A stretch of 64,000 bases of DNA from Ignavibacteria bacterium (GCA_030835085.1 JAUQWQ010000158.1:65125-129124), one strand, 5' to 3'; counted from the stretch's first letter, positions 1-9,909 are shown. Notes: generated from the sequence alone by a model not told the origin. Numbers and translations are program-made.

Positions 1-2541
1 CTGTTCAACCCCACAAATGAGATGTACCTTTTTTCGGCATATGATGAAGGCTCAAATGCCTTCCGTTATAATCCCGCAGTGCTTGGACTCGGACACCGGC
101 TGAATTTTTCCATCAGCGCGCTGATGCATATAGCTAAATTCAATGGTTTAAATGAGCTTGATGTATCAATTAATGCAGGCTTCCTTGGGCTGGCTTACAG
201 GAAATACACCGGCTATACTGAATTCATAAGGAATTATGAAATAAACAATAATAGTGAACTTATTGAATATACCGGAACCGGATTTACACAGAATTATAAT
301 GTCAGTACGTTTTCTCTTGGCTTTGGTGCCGGCAATAAAACAATAACAGCCGGAATATTGTTTGAAATGCTGCAAAGAGATAACACACACTCACCGGCGA
401 ATCAATATTCCAACTTCCCGAGCTTCAGGATGGGACTCGGATTGTTATTCCGCCCACTTCAATTTGCTTCATTTTCATTTGTATATAAAAATGATGAGTC
501 AGCGAGCGTTGAATATTATGCAACGGATAAATTTACATTCGGCACAGCTATCAGACCTTTGAAAAGCGACAGGATCACATTGATGGCAGATTTTTCAATG
601 TTCCGGTATCATGATAACTTTTTTGATAATAACCAGTTCAAAGCCGGCGTTGATCTTAAGCTGTTAAACGGTCTTTACCTGAACGTTAATTATACACGAA
701 ATGAAGAACGAGACAAAAATGAATATATTGGAGCCGGTTTAAGGTTTGATATGCCCAATGGAAGCTTCAGGTATAATCATTTCTTCAATAACAGCAGGAC
801 CAGGCTTTACTTCAGCGACGGGTTCAACCGTGATTATGATGTTTACCGTAAAACAGGCGGGCATAATTACGGGTACATTGGTTCGCAATTTACACTCTCA
901 TACAATCTTGAGCGCCGAAAGAGCGTTATACCCGAAAGAAAAAAAGTGATCGAAATAACACTATCGGGCTCATTACAGGATTACAACACAGAGGACATTT
1001 TCTTCGGTCTGCTTGGTAAAGGCAAGCGCAGCATTCACGAGGTAATTTCTGATATCGACTACGCAGCCGCTGACCCTTCAGTTAGAGGCATGTTACTCAA
1101 GATCTATCCTATAGCATCAGGCAGATTTGAGGTCAACGCAGCCATAGAAGAACTCACTGCTTCTATGTCACGCTTCCGCGCTAAGAACAAGAACATTACG
1201 GTTTACTTTCCGCAGGATGTGGGTCCGGGAGGATATTATATTTCCACATTCGCAGATGACATAATTATGCCGCCAGAGGCAATATTTTTCTATGGACTCA
1301 GCATAAACGTTTTCAATTACAATTCACTGCTCGAAAAATACGGCATTGATCTTCAAACATTCTACGCAGGAAAATACAAACTCACATTCCAGGGTTTGCT
1401 TGACTCTACAACGGAAGAAGGCAAGGAAGTAATTAACCGCGTCCTTGATATTGTATATGAAAAAATGCTTTCGCGGATAGTCACAGGCAGAAACCTTACT
1501 CTTGATGATTACCTGAAAACAAAACTATCTCAGCCGCTTACGGGAACTGAGGCTTTAAGGCTTGGTCTTGTTGATAAATTGGGCTGGTATGAAGATGCTA
1601 AAGAAATATCCGGCAAAAACTCGAAGACATCGAACATTGTAAGGAATTTTAACCGCTCTCAGTGGGATAATGACTGGGGTGAGCCATCGCAAATAGCTAT
1701 AATTGGAGTGTATGCAAGCATTACCACAGGTGAGAGCGAAGCTCCGCCGCCTGTATCACTGCCGATACCGTTTGTTGGCGGCAGCCGCTCAACCGGCAGT
1801 GAGACTGTTGTAAGACAGCTTGAAGAGGCATTTGCTAACCCTAAAGTTAAGGCAATTGTGCTTAGGGTTGATTCCGGCGGCGGTTCTGCACTTGGCTCAG
1901 CCGAAATTAACTCCGCAATCATCAGGCTCAAGAAAAAATATAAAAAACCGTTTATCGTTTCAATGGGCGGAGCTGCTGCATCCGGCGGGTATTATGTTTC
2001 AACTAGTGCAGATAAAATCTTTTCAGATGAGCTCACCATAACAGGCAGCATTGGTGTATTTACTGCAAGACCCAACCTTGATAGCCTGCTGAAAGGTCAG
2101 AAGGTAAAAGTAGAAAATTTCAAGCGCGGCGATAATTCCGATATCGGTTCGTTTTATAAAGAGCTTGATGCAGCAGAAATTGAGATAATTCAGGGCATCA
2201 TAGATTATTATTATGACCGCTTTACATCTGCTGTTTCAGAAGGCAGAAATCTGACAAGAGATGAAGTTGAACAAATTGCGCAGGGCAGAGTTTGGCTTGG
2301 CTCTGATGCTTACAACAAAAAGCTGGTTGATGAAATTGGCGGACTATATGAAGCCTTAAAATATGCGAAAAAGAAATCAGGCTTAAGCGGCCGCTACAAG
2401 ATAGTTTACTATGCAGTTCCGGGCGGAAATAAAATGAATGAAATAATGACCTCCTCGGTTATTGGTTACTTCCAGTCGCATTTAATAGATATGCTCGGAA
2501 TTGATGAGACCAACAGTGACGGTCTTGAAATAAAATATTGA
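1..2541 (+). CDS. sppA: Signal peptide peptidase SppA with beta-barrel-like N-terminal region (5'-incomplete)
   Basis: S49-family serine protease that degrades leftover signal peptides at the membrane. Numbering is from the first in-window ATG (base 22). Residues about 310-560 and 570-800 are the two tandem SppA modules. The catalytic Lys/Ser dyad is visible: Lys453 in GKYKLTFQG of the first module and Ser654 in GGAAASGGYYVS of the second, preceded by LRVDSGGGSA. Residues 1-305 are not SppA: they read as short alternating strands rich in Tyr, Phe, Asn and Gly, like an outer-membrane beta-barrel. The frame is open to base 1, so the real start and any signal peptide lie outside the window. A 13-bp hairpin follows the stop. 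The SppA call is firm; the barrel call is inference from composition. Confidence 0.9.
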   Translation: MFNPTNEMYLFSAYDEGSNAFRYNPAVLGLGHRLNFSISALMHIAKFNGLNELDVSINAGFLGLAYRKYTGYTEFIRNYEINNNSELIEYTGTGFTQNYNVSTFSLGFGAGNKTITAGILFEMLQRDNTHSPANQYSNFPSFRMGLGLLFRPLQFASFSFVYKNDESASVEYYATDKFTFGTAIRPLKSDRITLMADFSMFRYHDNFFDNNQFKAGVDLKLLNGLYLNVNYTRNEERDKNEYIGAGLRFDMPNGSFRYNHFFNNSRTRLYFSDGFNRDYDVYRKTGGHNYGYIGSQFTLSYNLERRKSVIPERKKVIEITLSGSLQDYNTEDIFFGLLGKGKRSIHEVISDIDYAAADPSVRGMLLKIYPIASGRFEVNAAIEELTASMSRFRAKNKNITVYFPQDVGPGGYYISTFADDIIMPPEAIFFYGLSINVFNYNSLLEKYGIDLQTFYAGKYKLTFQGLLDSTTEEGKEVINRVLDIVYEKMLSRIVTGRNLTLDDYLKTKLSQPLTGTEALRLGLVDKLGWYEDAKEISGKNSKTSNIVRNFNRSQWDNDWGEPSQIAIIGVYASITTGESEAPPPVSLPIPFVGGSRSTGSETVVRQLEEAFANPKVKAIVLRVDSGGGSALGSAEINSAIIRLKKKYKKPFIVSMGGAAASGGYYVSTSADKIFSDELTITGSIGVFTARPNLDSLLKGQKVKVENFKRGDNSDIGSFYKELDAAEIEIIQGIIDYYYDRFTSAVSEGRNLTRDEVEQIAQGRVWLGSDAYNKKLVDEIGGLYEALKYAKKKSGLSGRYKIVYYAVPGGNKMNEIMTSSVIGYFQSHLIDMLGIDETNSDGLEIKY

Positions 2542-2551
2542 TCTGGTTCAT

Positions 2552-2589
2552 TTTTCGCAGAGTCCCCTATTCGGAAGACTCTGCGAAAA
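2552..2589 (+). terminator. Hairpin after sppA
   Basis: Perfect 13-bp inverted repeat TTTTCGCAGAGTC / GACTCTGCGAAAA with a 12-nt loop, 10 bp after the sppA stop. The outer A/T pairs would give a short U run on either strand, so it can act as a terminator although no long T tract follows. Confidence 0.6.
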
Positions 2590-2600
2590 CGTAAACTCTT

Positions 2601-2642
2601 TTGGCGAGGAGAATTGGCGGAGCAAATTCGACGCGGCAATCT
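2601..2642. repeat. Degenerate GC-rich intergenic repeat
   Basis: Between sppA and the first BNR gene lies a GC-rich patch with GGCGAGGAG, GGCGGAGCAAA and CGACGCGGCAAT. Its composition differs from the AT-rich flanks. It resembles the widespread class of small intergenic repeats containing GCGAGGAG...GACGCGGCAATC. No second copy is seen in this window, so the call is tentative. Confidence 0.3.
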
Positions 2643-2727
2643 TTTTAAACCGGCATCAAATCTTCACCGGAACTTTCCTTTATTAAATGCTGTATAAACC
2701 AATAATACATAAATCATTGCCGCAAAC

Positions 2728-4026
2728 ATGAAAAAACTTGCAATTTTAACAGCTCTATTATTCTGTGTGTCTGCTTTCACGCAATCACCATATAAAAATA
2801 TCAAAATAACAGATGAAAACACACCCAGCGAAGTTACAATTTCATTTAACCCTATAAATCCGCTTAACCTGGTTGCTGCAGCAAATATTGAAACATACTT
2901 CTACAGCTTTGATGGCGGATATACATGGTCTGCCAGAAAGCTCACATCAACATATGGTGTATATGGTGACCCCTGTATTGTTGCTGATCTGCGCGGAAAT
3001 TTTTATTACTTCCATCTATCCAATTCATATGAAGAAGGCGCAAGATGGCTGGACAGGATCGTATGCCAGAAATCAGATGATGGCGGTATTACATGGAGCA
3101 ACGGCTCGTATGCCGGAGCAAATCCTCCTCACCTGCAGGATAAGGAATGGGCGGCGGTAGATCACTCATTTTCTCCCTACAGAAATAATATCTATGTTGC
3201 ATGGACACAGTGCGGACAGAACAAATATTCCGAAGAGGGATCAGCTTTAAATCCAATGGACAGCGCATCTAATATTATTTTCAGCTTTTCAAGTAATGGC
3301 GGTGATACATGGTCAGATAGAAAACGCGTTAATGAACTTTCCGGTGCTGATTGTTCCGATGCCGGCTCAACCGTGCTTGGCGTCGTACCCTGTGTCGGCC
3401 TTAATGGTGAGGTTTACTTAACGTGGTGCTCCCCATTTGGCATAATGCTTGACCGCTCAACAGATGGCGGATTGACGTTTTTTGATAAAGATATAAAAGT
3501 AGCTGACCTGCCCGGAACATTTAAGATGACAGTACCGGGTGTTTACAGAACCTTCGGGTTTCCTTCAATGGCGTGTGATATGAGCAGCAGCAAATACAGA
3601 GGCACATTGTATATAAGCTGGGCTGACCAGAAGAATGGTTATAATAATACCGATATATGGATAAGCAATTCTACAAATGAAGGCATAACATGGAGCACTC
3701 CTTCACGTGTTAACGATGACAACGGGAGCAATCATCAGTTCTATAACTGGCTTACAGTTGACCAGGAAACAGGGATTATTTATGTTGTATTTTACGACAG
3801 AAGAAATTATGATGATGAACAGACTGATGTATATCTTGCTTCATCCACTGATGGCGGAAGAACTTTCTTTAATGAGCGTATAAGTGAAAAGCCCTTCTAC
3901 CCTCTTTCAGAAACATTCATGGGTGATTATACAAATATAGTAGCTGTAAACGGAATGATCAGACCTATCTGGACAAGGCTTGACAGTAATTCATTAAGCA
4001 TATGGAGCGCTATTATAGATAAGTGA
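2728..4026 (+). CDS. Secreted BNR/sialidase-like beta-propeller protein, paralog 1 of 3
   Basis: 432 aa with a Sec signal peptide (MKKLAILTALLFCVSAFTQS). The rest carries about six Asp-box (BNR) motifs of the S-x-D-G-G-x-T-W type, such as SFDGGYTWS, SSNGGDTWS and SSTDGGRTFF, which mark a six-bladed sialidase-like propeller. A conserved FYDRRNYDDEQTDVY block near the end is shared with the next two genes. The protein stops right after the propeller and has no T9SS sorting domain, unlike its neighbour at 4208. Exo-sialidase or another glycan-binding or hydrolysing role is possible, but catalytic residues could not be assigned by eye. The three same-strand genes are spaced 181 and 43 bp apart. 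Confidence 0.8.
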   Translation: MKKLAILTALLFCVSAFTQSPYKNIKITDENTPSEVTISFNPINPLNLVAAANIETYFYSFDGGYTWSARKLTSTYGVYGDPCIVADLRGNFYYFHLSNSYEEGARWLDRIVCQKSDDGGITWSNGSYAGANPPHLQDKEWAAVDHSFSPYRNNIYVAWTQCGQNKYSEEGSALNPMDSASNIIFSFSSNGGDTWSDRKRVNELSGADCSDAGSTVLGVVPCVGLNGEVYLTWCSPFGIMLDRSTDGGLTFFDKDIKVADLPGTFKMTVPGVYRTFGFPSMACDMSSSKYRGTLYISWADQKNGYNNTDIWISNSTNEGITWSTPSRVNDDNGSNHQFYNWLTVDQETGIIYVVFYDRRNYDDEQTDVYLASSTDGGRTFFNERISEKPFYPLSETFMGDYTNIVAVNGMIRPIWTRLDSNSLSIWSAIIDK

Positions 4027-4029
4027 TCG

Positions 4030-4080
4030 GGGCTAAAGCCCAATTTTCTTTATTCAATCCCCAGCTCTAAAGAGCGGAGC
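4030..4080. repeat. Intergenic palindromes GGGCTAAAGCCC and AGCTCTAAAGAGC
   Basis: Directly after the stop of the first BNR gene: GGGCTAAAGCCC (4030-4041), then about 20 bp later AGCTCTAAAGAGCGGAGCT (4063-4081). The first palindrome recurs exactly at 53140-53151, again just after a plus-strand stop and again followed by a second hairpin, so it is a dispersed element that may help end transcription. Confidence 0.55.
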
Positions 4081-4207
4081 TACTCATTTCTTATAAGTGG
4101 AAAGACAACATTTTAAGGAAATGAATTTACAGAGTATTTCTCGAAAATTCTCCCTTTAAAATCACAACAAAATTAGGTATTTTACAGCCTAATCATAAAA
4201 AACACAA

Positions 4208-5791
4208 ATGAAAACTACAGTATTTACACTATTGTTAATCCTCACTTCATCCATATATTCACAATCATCCTATACAAATATTACAATCAGCGCATCCGGC
4301 GGTCCAAATGAACCTTCAATTTGTGTAAACCCCAAAAATACCAGCCAAATAGTAGCAGGCGCAAACACCGATAAAGTTTACCGCTCATCCGATGGCGGAC
4401 AAACCTGGATAAGCAGCATTTTAACCGGAACATACACAGTATGGGGTGACCCCTGTATAATTACTGATACACTTGGTAACTTCTATTATTTTCATCTTGT
4501 CAACGGCGCAAGCTTTATTGACAGAATGGGAGTAAATAAATCAACCAATGCAGGCGCAACATGGAATGCCGGAACATACTGGCAGTTCAATGGAAAGCAG
4601 CAGGATAAAGAGTGGGCTATTACAGATTTTACCCACGGTCCACGCGGAAACTGGATATATGTTGCCTGGACAGAGTTCGATGATTATGGGGTCCCAACTC
4701 CATCGGATAGCTCAAGAATATTATTCGCCCGTTCAACTGATATGGGTGCGACATTTACGGGCATTAAAAGATTAAGCAGGTACGGCGGGAACTGTGTTGA
4801 TGAAGATTATACTACTGAAGGCTCTGTTCCTGCAGTTGGACCCAACGGTGAAGTTTATGTAGCATGGTCAGGTCCGCTTGGAATAAATAATTTCAAACTA
4901 TTCTTTGATAAGTCCACCGATGGCGGTACTACATGGCTTGAAAACGACATAATTGCAGGTACGCAGCGCGGCGGATGGGATTATGTTATTTCAGGTATCA
5001 ATCGTTCGAATGGTTTACCGATCACACTCTGTGATATCAGTAATTCACCATACCGCGGTACGATATACATAAATTATACTGATAGCGCCGGTCCTTCAGA
5101 TCATGACGTAATGTTAATAAAATCAACCGATGGCGGAAATACATGGAGCGCTCCTATCAGAATTAACGACGACCCGGCAGGAAAAGAACAGTTCTTCACC
5201 TGGATGTCAATTGACCAGGTAACAGGATATCTTTATTGTGTATTCTATGACAGAAGAAATTACACCAATACGCAGACAGATGTATACATTGCCCGCTCAA
5301 CCAATGGCGGTACAACATGGATCAACGAAAGGATCAGTGCAGCGCCTTTCACTCCTCAATCAAATATCTTCTTTGGTGATTATACCAACATATCATCACA
5401 CAACGGAGTAGTAAGACCAATTTGGATAAGACTTGTTTCGGGTACGTTAAGTGTTCTGACCGCTATCATGAATTTCCCAGTTGGCATTGAACCTGTTTCT
5501 TCCGAAGTACCGGCATCATTCAGCCTGAAGCAGAATTATCCAAATCCGTTCAATCCAAACACTACATTTGAATTTGATATTCCGGCATTTACCGTCAGCG
5601 GCTCGCAGGATGTATCGATCAAGGTATATGATATTCTTGGTAATGAAACAGCAGTAATTGTGAACGGGAAACTCGCACCGGGCTCATACAAATATGAATG
5701 GGATGCCTCATTACAGCCAAGCGGTGTTTACTTCTATAAAATGCAGTCGGGCAGTTATTCAGAAACTAAAAAAATGATCCTGGCAAAGTAA
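4208..5791 (+). CDS. Secreted BNR/sialidase-like propeller protein with T9SS sorting domain, paralog 2 of 3
   Basis: 527 aa: signal peptide (MKTTVFTLLLILTSSIYSQS), a propeller with Asp-boxes (RSSDGGQTW, KSTDGGNTW, RSTNGGTTW) colinear with the genes on both sides, then from about residue 430 a T9SS type A C-terminal domain beginning [13 protein letters not shown] and ending TKKMILAK. In known T9SS systems such a domain directs export across the outer membrane and is removed on release or anchoring. This is the only one of the three paralogs with that tail, so the three products probably end up in different places. The substrate is not readable from the sequence. Confidence 0.82.
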   Translation: MKTTVFTLLLILTSSIYSQSSYTNITISASGGPNEPSICVNPKNTSQIVAGANTDKVYRSSDGGQTWISSILTGTYTVWGDPCIITDTLGNFYYFHLVNGASFIDRMGVNKSTNAGATWNAGTYWQFNGKQQDKEWAITDFTHGPRGNWIYVAWTEFDDYGVPTPSDSSRILFARSTDMGATFTGIKRLSRYGGNCVDEDYTTEGSVPAVGPNGEVYVAWSGPLGINNFKLFFDKSTDGGTTWLENDIIAGTQRGGWDYVISGINRSNGLPITLCDISNSPYRGTIYINYTDSAGPSDHDVMLIKSTDGGNTWSAPIRINDDPAGKEQFFTWMSIDQVTGYLYCVFYDRRNYTNTQTDVYIARSTNGGTTWINERISAAPFTPQSNIFFGDYTNISSHNGVVRPIWIRLVSGTLSVLTAIMNFPVGIEPVSSEVPASFSLKQNYPNPFNPNTTFEFDIPAFTVSGSQDVSIKVYDILGNETAVIVNGKLAPGSYKYEWDASLQPSGVYFYKMQSGSYSETKKMILAK

Positions 5792-5834
5792 CATTTTTCA
5801 TTAAAAGAATACAAAATTTAATCAGGAAAAATAG

Positions 5835-7112
5835 ATGATAAAAAACTTAATTTTAGTATTACTAATATTGCCCTCAATAGCTGTATCGCAGTATAAAAAT
5901 ATTAAAGTTAACTCTATTAACAACAATCCTGAAGAAGTTTCTATTGCAATTAACCCCCGGCATCCCAATAACCTGGTTGCCGGGGCTAATATTAATAATT
6001 ACTACTATTCATTTGATGGCGGCATCACGTGGGTTAACAAAGAAATTTCAGACAGCAAAAACGGTGTATGGGGTGACCCGGTTCTGATCTTTGATAATAA
6101 CGGCGCAGCTTATTTCTTCCACCTTTCAAGACCATCTAACAGCCAGTGGATAGACAGAATTGTCTGCCAGAAATCAATCGATGGCGGAATGACTTACGGG
6201 GATCCCGGAACATATATGGGGCTAAATCCCCCGAAAAAACAGGATAAACCCTGGGCATGCGTTGATAACACTGAAAGCAAATGGCGGAATAACATTTATG
6301 TTACATGGACCCAGTTTGATGCATATGACAGCCACAGGCCGGAGGATCTTTCCAATATATTGTTTTCTTTCAGCTCAGATGCAGGCGGCTCCTGGAGTAA
6401 TGCATTAAGGATAAATAAAATATCCGGTGACTGCGTTGACTCATCAAACACCACAGAAGGCGCTGTTCCCTGTGTTGGTCCAAACGGTGAGATATTTGTA
6501 AGCTGGTCTGCTCATGATAAGCTGTATTTCGATAGATCACTTGATGGCGGCGCAACATGGCTTGATGATGATATTGTTGCAGGCTCACAATACGGAGGAT
6601 GGGTTTACGATATTGAAGGTATATTCAGGTGTAACGGTCTGCCGATTACACAGTGTGATATCAGCAATTCACCTCATAAAGGAACTATATATATCAATTA
6701 TTCCGATAAAACTAACGGCGAAAAGGATGTTGATATTTTTGTAATTAAATCTACAGATGCCGGAAATACATGGAGCAGTCCGATTCGTGTGAATGATGAC
6801 CCTGTTGGAAACGGCAAACACCAATTTATGAGCTGGATGACGGTTGATCCCATTACTGGTTCGGTTAACATAATCTATTATGATAGAAGAAATTACGATG
6901 ACTCTAGCACAGATGTTTACCTTGCAAGATCAACTGATGGCGGCACAACATTTGAGAACGTAAGGATTTCGGAATCACCTTTCACACCTGTGAAGAGTGT
7001 ATTCTTCGGTGACTATATCGGCGTTAATTCATACAATGATTTTACCGCCTGCATCTGGCAAAGGCTTGATAAAGGCAAACTGAGTGTTATATACGCCGGC
7101 AACAAATATTAA
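5835..7112 (+). CDS. Secreted BNR/sialidase-like propeller protein, paralog 3 of 3
   Basis: 425 aa with signal peptide (MIKNLILVLLILPSIAVSQ) and the same Asp-box propeller as the two upstream genes (SFDGGITWV, RSLDGGATW, KSTDAGNTW, RSTDGGTTF). It is closer to paralog 2 in several blocks (ITQCDISNSPHKGTIYINY against ITLCDISNSPYRGTIYINY), which suggests successive tandem duplications. It ends after the propeller with no sorting domain. It starts 43 bp after paralog 2 and stops 35 bp before dnaX, so it may share transcription with either. Function beyond a BNR propeller is unknown. Confidence 0.8.
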   Translation: MIKNLILVLLILPSIAVSQYKNIKVNSINNNPEEVSIAINPRHPNNLVAGANINNYYYSFDGGITWVNKEISDSKNGVWGDPVLIFDNNGAAYFFHLSRPSNSQWIDRIVCQKSIDGGMTYGDPGTYMGLNPPKKQDKPWACVDNTESKWRNNIYVTWTQFDAYDSHRPEDLSNILFSFSSDAGGSWSNALRINKISGDCVDSSNTTEGAVPCVGPNGEIFVSWSAHDKLYFDRSLDGGATWLDDDIVAGSQYGGWVYDIEGIFRCNGLPITQCDISNSPHKGTIYINYSDKTNGEKDVDIFVIKSTDAGNTWSSPIRVNDDPVGNGKHQFMSWMTVDPITGSVNIIYYDRRNYDDSSTDVYLARSTDGGTTFENVRISESPFTPVKSVFFGDYIGVNSYNDFTACIWQRLDKGKLSVIYAGNKY

Positions 7113-7147
7113 TTACATTTTACTCAATAAGTACTAAAACTTTATAA

Positions 7148-8929
7148 ATGGCAGAAGAACTTTTTCCTGAACATGATGGCTTCCTTGTAACAGCAAGAAA
7201 ATGGAGACCCGGACAGTTTGATGATGTAACTTCACAGGAATTCATCACCAAAACGCTGCGCAATGCGATAAAAAATAACAGGATATCGCATGCGTACCTG
7301 TTTTCAGGTCCAAGAGGCGTTGGTAAAACCACCGTTGCCAGGCTTCTGGCGAAATCACTGAACTGCACCGACCGCCAGCCCAACGGCGAGCCATGCAATA
7401 AGTGTGATAGCTGCAGGGAAATTACCAATGATAACCGCAATCACCCCGATGTATTCGAAATTGACGGCGCTTCTAACAGGAATATTGAAGACGTACGTGA
7501 GCTTAAGGAAAAAGTAAAATACGGACCGGTTCGGTCTAAGTACAAAATATTCATTATAGATGAAGTGCATATGTTAACCGGTGCCTCTTTTAACGCACTG
7601 TTAAAGACGCTTGAAGAACCGCCGCCGTATGTTGTGTTCATTTTCGCCACCACTTCACCTGAGAAAGTACCGCTTACAATTCTTGGCAGGTGTCAGAAAT
7701 TCGATTTCAAAAGGCTTACAATTGATGAAATTTCATCCAGGTTAAAATTCATCGCAGGTGAAGAGAAAATAAAAGTTGATAACGAATCACTTTTTTTCAT
7801 AGCAAAAAAAGGCGATGGCTCAATGCGCGACGCACAGGGATTATTTGATATGTCAGCCGCTTACTGCGATAATGATATATCATTTGAAAAACTAAAATCC
7901 TTCTTTAATCTCGCACAAAGCGACGTTTACTTTACTATCTCAGACCTGGTTAAAATTAAGGACGCTAAAGGGTTACTGAATTACTTCGACAGCCTTATGG
8001 ATAAAGGCTACGATATGCAGATATTCCTTGACGGTCTTACCGAACATTACAGGAATCTGCTTATAGTATGTTCAACAGGTTCCGCGGAGCTTATAATAGA
8101 ATCAGAATCCGTAAAGCAGAAGTACTCGGAAAATATCAGCAAGTTTACACAGCTTGAGATAATAAACTCATTGAAGCTTATTCTGCAAACTGAATACACC
8201 TTCAAGTATTCCTCCAATCAGCGTACACTGATAGAAGCCCTGCTTGTTGAGCTCATTAAATTCACGGATACCCGCGATATTTCGCAGATACTAGAAGAAC
8301 TTAAGGAACTTGGCTCAGGCAGTTATACCGGCGGCAGCAAAAATACAGGCACTATACAGTCCGCCAGCCGTGTAAGCACTCCGCTGAAGAATGAAACTAA
8401 GGTACAGGTAACTTATGAACAATCCGCCCCTAAACAGGCTGCCGGTAAAACCGAACCGGTGAGTATTTTGCAGGCAGTAAACGAAAACCCGGCCCCTGCA
8501 GTAAACTTTGAAAGTGCCGAAGGCGACCTGAACACGCACTGGCTGAGCATTAAGGACCAGATAAAGACAGAACGCAAATGGGTATACAGCATTATTAAGG
8601 ATACTACATTTGAACAGGATGAAAAACGGAACTTGCTTATACGCGTTGATGATACTTCCTTCGAGCTGATTGACGGTTACAGGGATTACCTTGCGGGAAA
8701 GATATCGAAATATTTCGGGCAATCACTGAGTGTAGGGCTTGTTAAAAGTTCCGAGTTCATATCAAGTCATTCCGGAACACATTATGAAGAAAGTGAAACA
8801 CATCAACCGGAAGAATTCGAAGCCGGAGAATCAAGGAAAGCTGCGCAACCGGATAATTTCGATAAGATCAGAAGCATATTAATCAAAGATTTCCACGGAA
8901 AAGAAATTAACACAAAAGATATCAACTGA
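7148..8929 (+). CDS. dnaX: DNA polymerase III subunit gamma/tau
   Basis: Clamp-loader ATPase of the replicative polymerase; it opens the sliding clamp and links polymerase cores. In 593 aa, a normal length, one sees: Walker A GPRGVGKTT at residues 54-62; the DnaX zinc-binding cysteines 73, 83, 86 and 89 (PCNKCDSC); Walker B IIDEVHM; the SRC-like motif LGRCQKF; a polar linker from about 370; and a C-terminal region that would bind polymerase and helicase. The stop overlaps the next ATG by one base (TGATG), indicating translational coupling with the agmatinase-family gene. No obvious frameshift site for a shorter gamma form was noticed. Confidence 0.95.
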   Translation: MAEELFPEHDGFLVTARKWRPGQFDDVTSQEFITKTLRNAIKNNRISHAYLFSGPRGVGKTTVARLLAKSLNCTDRQPNGEPCNKCDSCREITNDNRNHPDVFEIDGASNRNIEDVRELKEKVKYGPVRSKYKIFIIDEVHMLTGASFNALLKTLEEPPPYVVFIFATTSPEKVPLTILGRCQKFDFKRLTIDEISSRLKFIAGEEKIKVDNESLFFIAKKGDGSMRDAQGLFDMSAAYCDNDISFEKLKSFFNLAQSDVYFTISDLVKIKDAKGLLNYFDSLMDKGYDMQIFLDGLTEHYRNLLIVCSTGSAELIIESESVKQKYSENISKFTQLEIINSLKLILQTEYTFKYSSNQRTLIEALLVELIKFTDTRDISQILEELKELGSGSYTGGSKNTGTIQSASRVSTPLKNETKVQVTYEQSAPKQAAGKTEPVSILQAVNENPAPAVNFESAEGDLNTHWLSIKDQIKTERKWVYSIIKDTTFEQDEKRNLLIRVDDTSFELIDGYRDYLAGKISKYFGQSLSVGLVKSSEFISSHSGTHYEESETHQPEEFEAGESRKAAQPDNFDKIRSILIKDFHGKEINTKDIN

Positions 8930-9825
8930 TGTCAAATAACCAACACAAAACTCTGCCTTTAAAAAAGAACTTTCTTGCAATTGAAAAGGAATTTTCATCT
9001 TATGATAACTCCAATGTAGTGATACTTTCTGCACCATATGAGAAAACCACATCATATGGTAAGGGTACCGCAAAAGGTCCCGGTGCGATACTTGAAGCAT
9101 CACACTACGTGGAATTTTTTGATGAGGAGACCGAAAAAGAGGTGTGTTTTGATATAGGCATTGCCGCTATAGAACCTATGAAATTCGGCAAACTAAGCGG
9201 AAAAAAGGCACTGGAGCTCATATACCACCATGTGAATAAACACATTAAGAACGGTAAATTTGTAATTACTCTTGGCGGCGAGCATTCCATAAGCACCGCG
9301 CCTATAAAAGCACATTTTGATAATTACCAGGAGTTGTCAATCCTCCATTTTGATGCGCATTCAGACTTACGCGAACAATACGAAGGCTCGAAGTACTCAC
9401 ATGCCTCATTTGCAGCCCGAGTCTCGGAATTCACAACCAATATTACACAGGTGGGTATTCGTGCACAGTGTAAAGAAGAATTTGAGTTCATTAAAGCAAA
9501 AGGCATAAACACATTTTACGCCTTCCAAATGCGAAATGAAGGGTTTGATCATAATCTTATTGAGAAAATCCTTGGGACACTTAAGAAAAATGTTTACATA
9601 ACATTTGATGTTGATTACTTTGATCCTTCAATAATGCCCTCAACCGGTACCCCCGAGCCCAACGGTTTTTATTGGGATGAGACAATGCGTCTGCTGAAGA
9701 AAGTCTGTGCTGAGAGAAATCTGGTAGGATTTGATGTAGTTGAATTAGCTCCCCAAAAGAATTATACATTCCCTGATTTCCTCACTGCAAAATTGATATA
9801 CAAGATATTAAATTATAAGTTTTAG
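8929..9825 (+). CDS. speB: Agmatinase / ureohydrolase family protein
   Basis: 298-aa binuclear manganese hydrolase of the arginase/agmatinase family, most likely converting agmatine to putrescine and urea. All metal ligands are present: His119 in GGEHS, Asp142/His144/Asp146 in DAHSD, and Asp227/Asp229 in FDVDYFDP. The sequence YSHASFAAR after the second motif favours agmatinase over arginase, but related guanidino hydrolases cannot be excluded. It is coupled to dnaX by a one-base overlap and ends at a strong bidirectional terminator. Confidence 0.88.
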   Translation: MSNNQHKTLPLKKNFLAIEKEFSSYDNSNVVILSAPYEKTTSYGKGTAKGPGAILEASHYVEFFDEETEKEVCFDIGIAAIEPMKFGKLSGKKALELIYHHVNKHIKNGKFVITLGGEHSISTAPIKAHFDNYQELSILHFDAHSDLREQYEGSKYSHASFAARVSEFTTNITQVGIRAQCKEEFEFIKAKGINTFYAFQMRNEGFDHNLIEKILGTLKKNVYITFDVDYFDPSIMPSTGTPEPNGFYWDETMRLLKKVCAERNLVGFDVVELAPQKNYTFPDFLTAKLIYKILNYKF

Positions 9826-9851
9826 AATTTATGTAAAACAGAGTTATAAAG

Positions 9852-9878
9852 AACAAGGGGCTTTGAGCCCCTTGTTTT
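9852..9878. terminator. Bidirectional terminator between speB and the TPR gene
   Basis: Perfect 11-bp stem AACAAGGGGCT / AGCCCCTTGTT with TTG loop and a T run on both strands, in the convergent gap between the plus-strand speB and the minus-strand TPR gene. The same CAAGGGGC...GCCCCTTG core recurs at 11610-11633. Confidence 0.85.
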
Positions 9879-9909
9879 GCTGAAATACGTCCACTTCTTC
9901 AAACTTTCC

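Noticed and set aside
8315-8722. 135-aa minus-strand ORF inside dnaX
   Set aside because: Antisense shadow of the dnaX linker and C-terminal region; no recognisable motif.
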